Assembly (NCBI RefSeq): GCF_007874125.1
Contig: NZ_CP040128.1
Coordinates: 1,488,001-1,552,000 of the forward strand
Length of the DNA: 64,000 nt
Reading direction: 5' to 3'
Origin: Noviherbaspirillum sp. UKPF54
GTDB taxonomy: Bacteria > Pseudomonadota > Gammaproteobacteria > Burkholderiales > Burkholderiaceae_D
The notes beneath the pieces were generated by a model. The model was not told where the DNA came from. It made no database searches and saw nothing but the letters and a program-made list of their open reading frames with translations. The translations under genes were made by a program, and so were the position numbers. Below are positions 61,466 to 64,000 of the stretch, piece after piece (within the stretch, counting starts at the first letter, position 1; every line of letters starts with the position of its first letter).

Positions 61466-62065
61466 TCAAAGCGATTTGATGTAGGAGCGGATTCCCGCCA
61501 ACAGCATTTCCACCGCCATCGCCGTCAGGATCAATCCCATCAGTCGCTCGAAGGCGGTCATGACTCGCTCGCCGAGAGCGCGCTGCATACGTTCGGCGCT
61601 CAGCAGAACCGCCAGCCACACCACTGCCACCAGCGACAGCACCGCAAGGTGCAGCAGGGTCTCCACCGTACTGTTCGACGAAAACAGCAGCACCGTGACC
61701 AGCGCCGACGGACCAGCCAGCGCCGGAATGGCCAGCGGGACGATGAACGGTTCGTGCACGCTTTCGTGATCGCCGAATACGCCACCCGGTTGCGGGAACA
61801 CCATGCGCAACGCGATCAGGAACAGGATCACACCGCCGCCGATGCGCAACGCGATTTCGGACAGCTGCAGCGCGGCCAGGAAGTGCCGGCCGAAGAACAT
61901 GAAGATCAGCAGGATCAGGAAGGCGATCGCGCATTCGCGCACGATCACGCGCCAGCGCCGCTGCGCGGGCACGTGGGCCAGCGCGCTGACGAACAGCGGC
62001 ACGTTCCCGAAGGGATCGGTCACCAGCAACAAGAGGATGAAAGCCTGGAAAAAACTCTGGGTCAT
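61466..62065 (-). CDS. MarC family membrane protein
   Basis: ATG 62065 gives 199 residues with six helices. The entry LLLVTDPFGNVPLFVSAL and the segment FIVPLAIPALAGPSALVTVL are hallmarks of MarC/UPF0056 proteins. Their role is unsettled; some were once linked to multiple drug resistance. It is convergent with the Doc-like gene, with stops two bases apart. Confidence 0.88.
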   Translation of the reverse strand: MTQSFFQAFILLLLVTDPFGNVPLFVSALAHVPAQRRWRVIVRECAIAFLILLIFMFFGRHFLAALQLSEIALRIGGGVILFLIALRMVFPQPGGVFGDHESVHEPFIVPLAIPALAGPSALVTVLLFSSNSTVETLLHLAVLSLVAVVWLAVLLSAERMQRALGERVMTAFERLMGLILTAMAVEMLLAGIRSYIKSL

Positions 62066-62173
62066 GATGAGTCGCCGCAAGCGCCGGATGCTTTAGGCGC
62101 CGGTCTCTAACGCGTGGGGTGAATAATTCGCGTAGGATGCCACAAACAATACAGAACAATATACGGAGAGAGC

Positions 62174-64000
62174 ATGCGGTCTGTCGAACCAAAAAAGAAA
62201 TCGCGTCGCAGTTTCATGCTGGGAGGACTGGGCGTTACCGGCGCCCTGATCGTCGGCTGGGGCTTCCTGCCGCCGCGCCAGCGGCTCAACACAGCCCATC
62301 CGCTGCCTGTCGCAAACGGCGAAGTGGCGCTCAACGGATGGATCAAGATCGGCCCGGACGGCAGCGTGACGGTGGCCATGCCAAGCAGCGAAATGGGGCA
62401 GGGCGTGCATACGGCCTTGCCGATGCTGGTCGCCGAAGAGCTCGACGTGCCGGTGGCTGCGGTGAAAATCGAGCAGGCGCCGATCGACAAAATTTTCGGC
62501 AACGTCGCGGTCATGCAGGACAGCCTGCCGTTTCATCCGGCCGACAACGGGCTCTACAAGCGTGCCGCGCGCTGGCTGACCGGCAAGACCGCGCGCGAGC
62601 TCGGCATCATGATCGTCGGCGGCTCGTCCAGCATCAAGGATGCCTGGGGGCCGATGCGCGAGGCGGGAGCGGCCGCGCGCGCGATGCTGGTGGCGGCGGC
62701 GGCTGCCGAATGGAACGTTCCGGCGGAACAGTGCAGCACCGACGGCGGGGCGGTGACACATCCAAGCGGCAGACGCGCCGCTTACGCGGAACTGGCGGCG
62801 AAGGCAGTGTCGCATGCACCGTCCGAGATCCGCTTGAAGAAGCCGTCCGAATTCAAGCTGATCGGCCGCTCGCAGCAGCGCCGCGATTCCGCCGCCAAGG
62901 TCAACGGCCGCGCAGGCTTCGGCCTGGATGTCCGGCTGCCGGGGATGCTGTACGCGGCCGTGACAATGTCGCCCGTTATCGGCGGCGCCGTCGGCAAGGT
63001 GGACGGAACTGCGATACGGTCGATGCCGGGCGTGGTCAAGGTGGTCGATTTTTCGCGCGCGATACGCGACAAGTTCGGCGCCGGCGCGGGAGTCGCGGTG
63101 ATCGCCAAATCGTTCTGGCAAGCCAGGCAGGCGGTGGCTGCCTTGCCAGTCGAGTGGCAGCCGGGCGCGCACGCGCATTTTTCCAGCGCCGACATGTTCA
63201 GGGAGCTGGAACGGAAACTGGACAGCGAAGCTGGCGATGTCTATACGCGGCGTGGCGACATGGATGCCGGCAAGGCGGCCGTCAAAACCGTCAAGGCTGA
63301 ATATCGCGCGCCGTTCCTGGCGCATGCGGCGATGGAACCGATCAATTGCACCGCGCAGGTGAAGGACGGCAGGGTGAAGCTGTGGGTGTCGACCCAGGCG
63401 CCGAGCATCGCGGTGGACATGGCGGCCAAGGTGGCGGGTGTGAAGGCCGACCAGGTGGACCTCGTCGTCACCTACCTCGGCGGCGGCTTCGGGCGCCGCC
63501 TGGAAACGGACATGGTGGCGCAGGCAGTCGCGATCGCCATGGAGGCCGACGGCGCACCGGTGCAGATGATCTGGACGCGCGAGGACGACACGACGCACGA
63601 TGTGTACCGTCCGGCTGCGATCGCGCGGTTTTCCGCCGCGCTCGACGCCGCGGGCAACGTCCTCATGTACGACAACAAGTCGGCCGGCGATGCGGTGATG
63701 CAGCAATTCCTGAAGCGCAACCTCGACCTCGACCCGCTGTCGATCAAATACGAAGTGCTGCGCCAGCCGCTTCCTGGCATGGGGCCGGACAAGACCACGG
63801 CCGAAGGGGAATATGACCTGTGCTACGAGTTTCCGAACCAGCGCATCGCCCATGTCATCGTGCCGACGCCTGTCCCGCTTGGTAACTGGCGTTCGGTCGG
63901 GCATTCCCACAATGCGTTTTTCAAGGAAAGCTTCATCGACGAGCTGGCGCATGCGGCCGGCAAGGATCCCGTGGCGTTTCGGCGCGGCTTGTTGAAGAAC
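62174..64000 (+). CDS. Tat-exported molybdenum hydroxylase large subunit (IorB-like), 3' end off window
   Basis: An ATG at 62174 behind GGAGAG opens 609 codons still open at the last base. A twin-arginine signal (KKSRRSFMLGGLGV) starts the chain, so it is exported folded with its cofactor. The xanthine-dehydrogenase-family segments are visible: PSSEMGQGVHTALP, AEYRAPFLAHAAMEPINC, and YLGGGFGRRLETD, a molybdopterin cytosine dinucleotide loop. The closest layout I know is the beta subunit of isoquinoline 1-oxidoreductase (IorB), which carries its own Tat signal and pairs with a small [2Fe-2S] subunit. That partner is not within the window. The substrate is likely an aldehyde or N-heterocycle. 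Confidence 0.85.
   Translation, partial: MRSVEPKKKSRRSFMLGGLGVTGALIVGWGFLPPRQRLNTAHPLPVANGEVALNGWIKIGPDGSVTVAMPSSEMGQGVHTALPMLVAEELDVPVAAVKIEQAPIDKIFGNVAVMQDSLPFHPADNGLYKRAARWLTGKTARELGIMIVGGSSSIKDAWGPMREAGAAARAMLVAAAAAEWNVPAEQCSTDGGAVTHPSGRRAAYAELAAKAVSHAPSEIRLKKPSEFKLIGRSQQRRDSAAKVNGRAGFGLDVRLPGMLYAAVTMSPVIGGAVGKVDGTAIRSMPGVVKVVDFSRAIRDKFGAGAGVAVIAKSFWQARQAVAALPVEWQPGAHAHFSSADMFRELERKLDSEAGDVYTRRGDMDAGKAAVKTVKAEYRAPFLAHAAMEPINCTAQVKDGRVKLWVSTQAPSIAVDMAAKVAGVKADQVDLVVTYLGGGFGRRLETDMVAQAVAIAMEADGAPVQMIWTREDDTTHDVYRPAAIARFSAALDAAGNVLMYDNKSAGDAVMQQFLKRNLDLDPLSIKYEVLRQPLPGMGPDKTTAEGEYDLCYEFPNQRIAHVIVPTPVPLGNWRSVGHSHNAFFKESFIDELAHAAGKDPVAFRRGLLKN

Overview
The window looks like the chromosome of a GC-rich betaproteobacterium of the order Burkholderiales, probably Oxalobacteraceae (Herbaspirillum / Noviherbaspirillum / Massilia type). 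This is an inference from the imuA-imuB plus dnaE2 SOS set, the Resc/CcsA-type cytochrome c maturation proteins, the protein families and the GC-rich codon use; no database search was possible. No prophage, insertion sequence, tRNA, rRNA or CRISPR array was seen.

Region 1 (1-16640, all on the + strand) is a dense electron-transfer locus. It encodes two CcsA-type haem-handling membrane proteins, a heme-copper-oxidase-like membrane protein fused to a TPR domain, a TlpA-type thioredoxin lipoprotein, a histidine kinase and its sigma54-type response regulator, a Sel1 protein, a small cytochrome c, two sister seven-bladed beta-propeller proteins, hemE, an ApbE flavin transferase, a heptaheme cytochrome c flanked by two small HAMP-like membrane proteins, and a CcoG-like iron-sulfur protein. 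A near-consensus -24/-12 promoter (2937-2951) lies upstream of the second ccsA gene, so the regulator encoded in the operon may control its own operon. I do not recognise the locus as a described system, and its terminal electron donor or acceptor is unknown.

Region 2 (16689-21264) holds a MauG-like diheme peroxidase lipoprotein, a porin, an FMN-binding protein with a flavinylation motif, a second ApbE and a four-helix cytochrome-b-like protein. It sits behind a Fur-box promoter followed by two terminator-like hairpins.

Region 3 (21317-32961) is iron uptake. A Fur box precedes feoA-feoB and a Cys-rich FeoB partner. A second Fur box lies between bfd-tonB-exbB-exbD-TonB receptor-DUF4198-PepSY on the - strand and a Fiu-like receptor on the + strand. 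A HugZ-like haem enzyme follows.

Region 4 (33012-51507) holds a class A penicillin-binding protein, a secreted lipase with a short chaperone-like partner, a polysaccharide pyruvyl transferase, a quinone reductase pair, hpf, and much DNA repair: dnaE2 with its own LexA box, imuA-imuB and a Cho-like endonuclease sharing a divergent LexA box, and a FAN1 nuclease overlapping an XPD/DinG-like iron-sulfur helicase with a fused nuclease domain.

Region 5 (51592-64000) is a mixed housekeeping and signalling stretch: a low-complexity lipoprotein, a Cache-HAMP-GGDEF diguanylate cyclase, recQ, a cold-shock protein, a zinc alcohol dehydrogenase, a soluble chemoreceptor-like protein, a LysR/TauE pair, an AbrB/Doc-like pair with a degenerate Fic motif, a MarC protein, and the start of a Tat-exported molybdenum hydroxylase that runs off the window.
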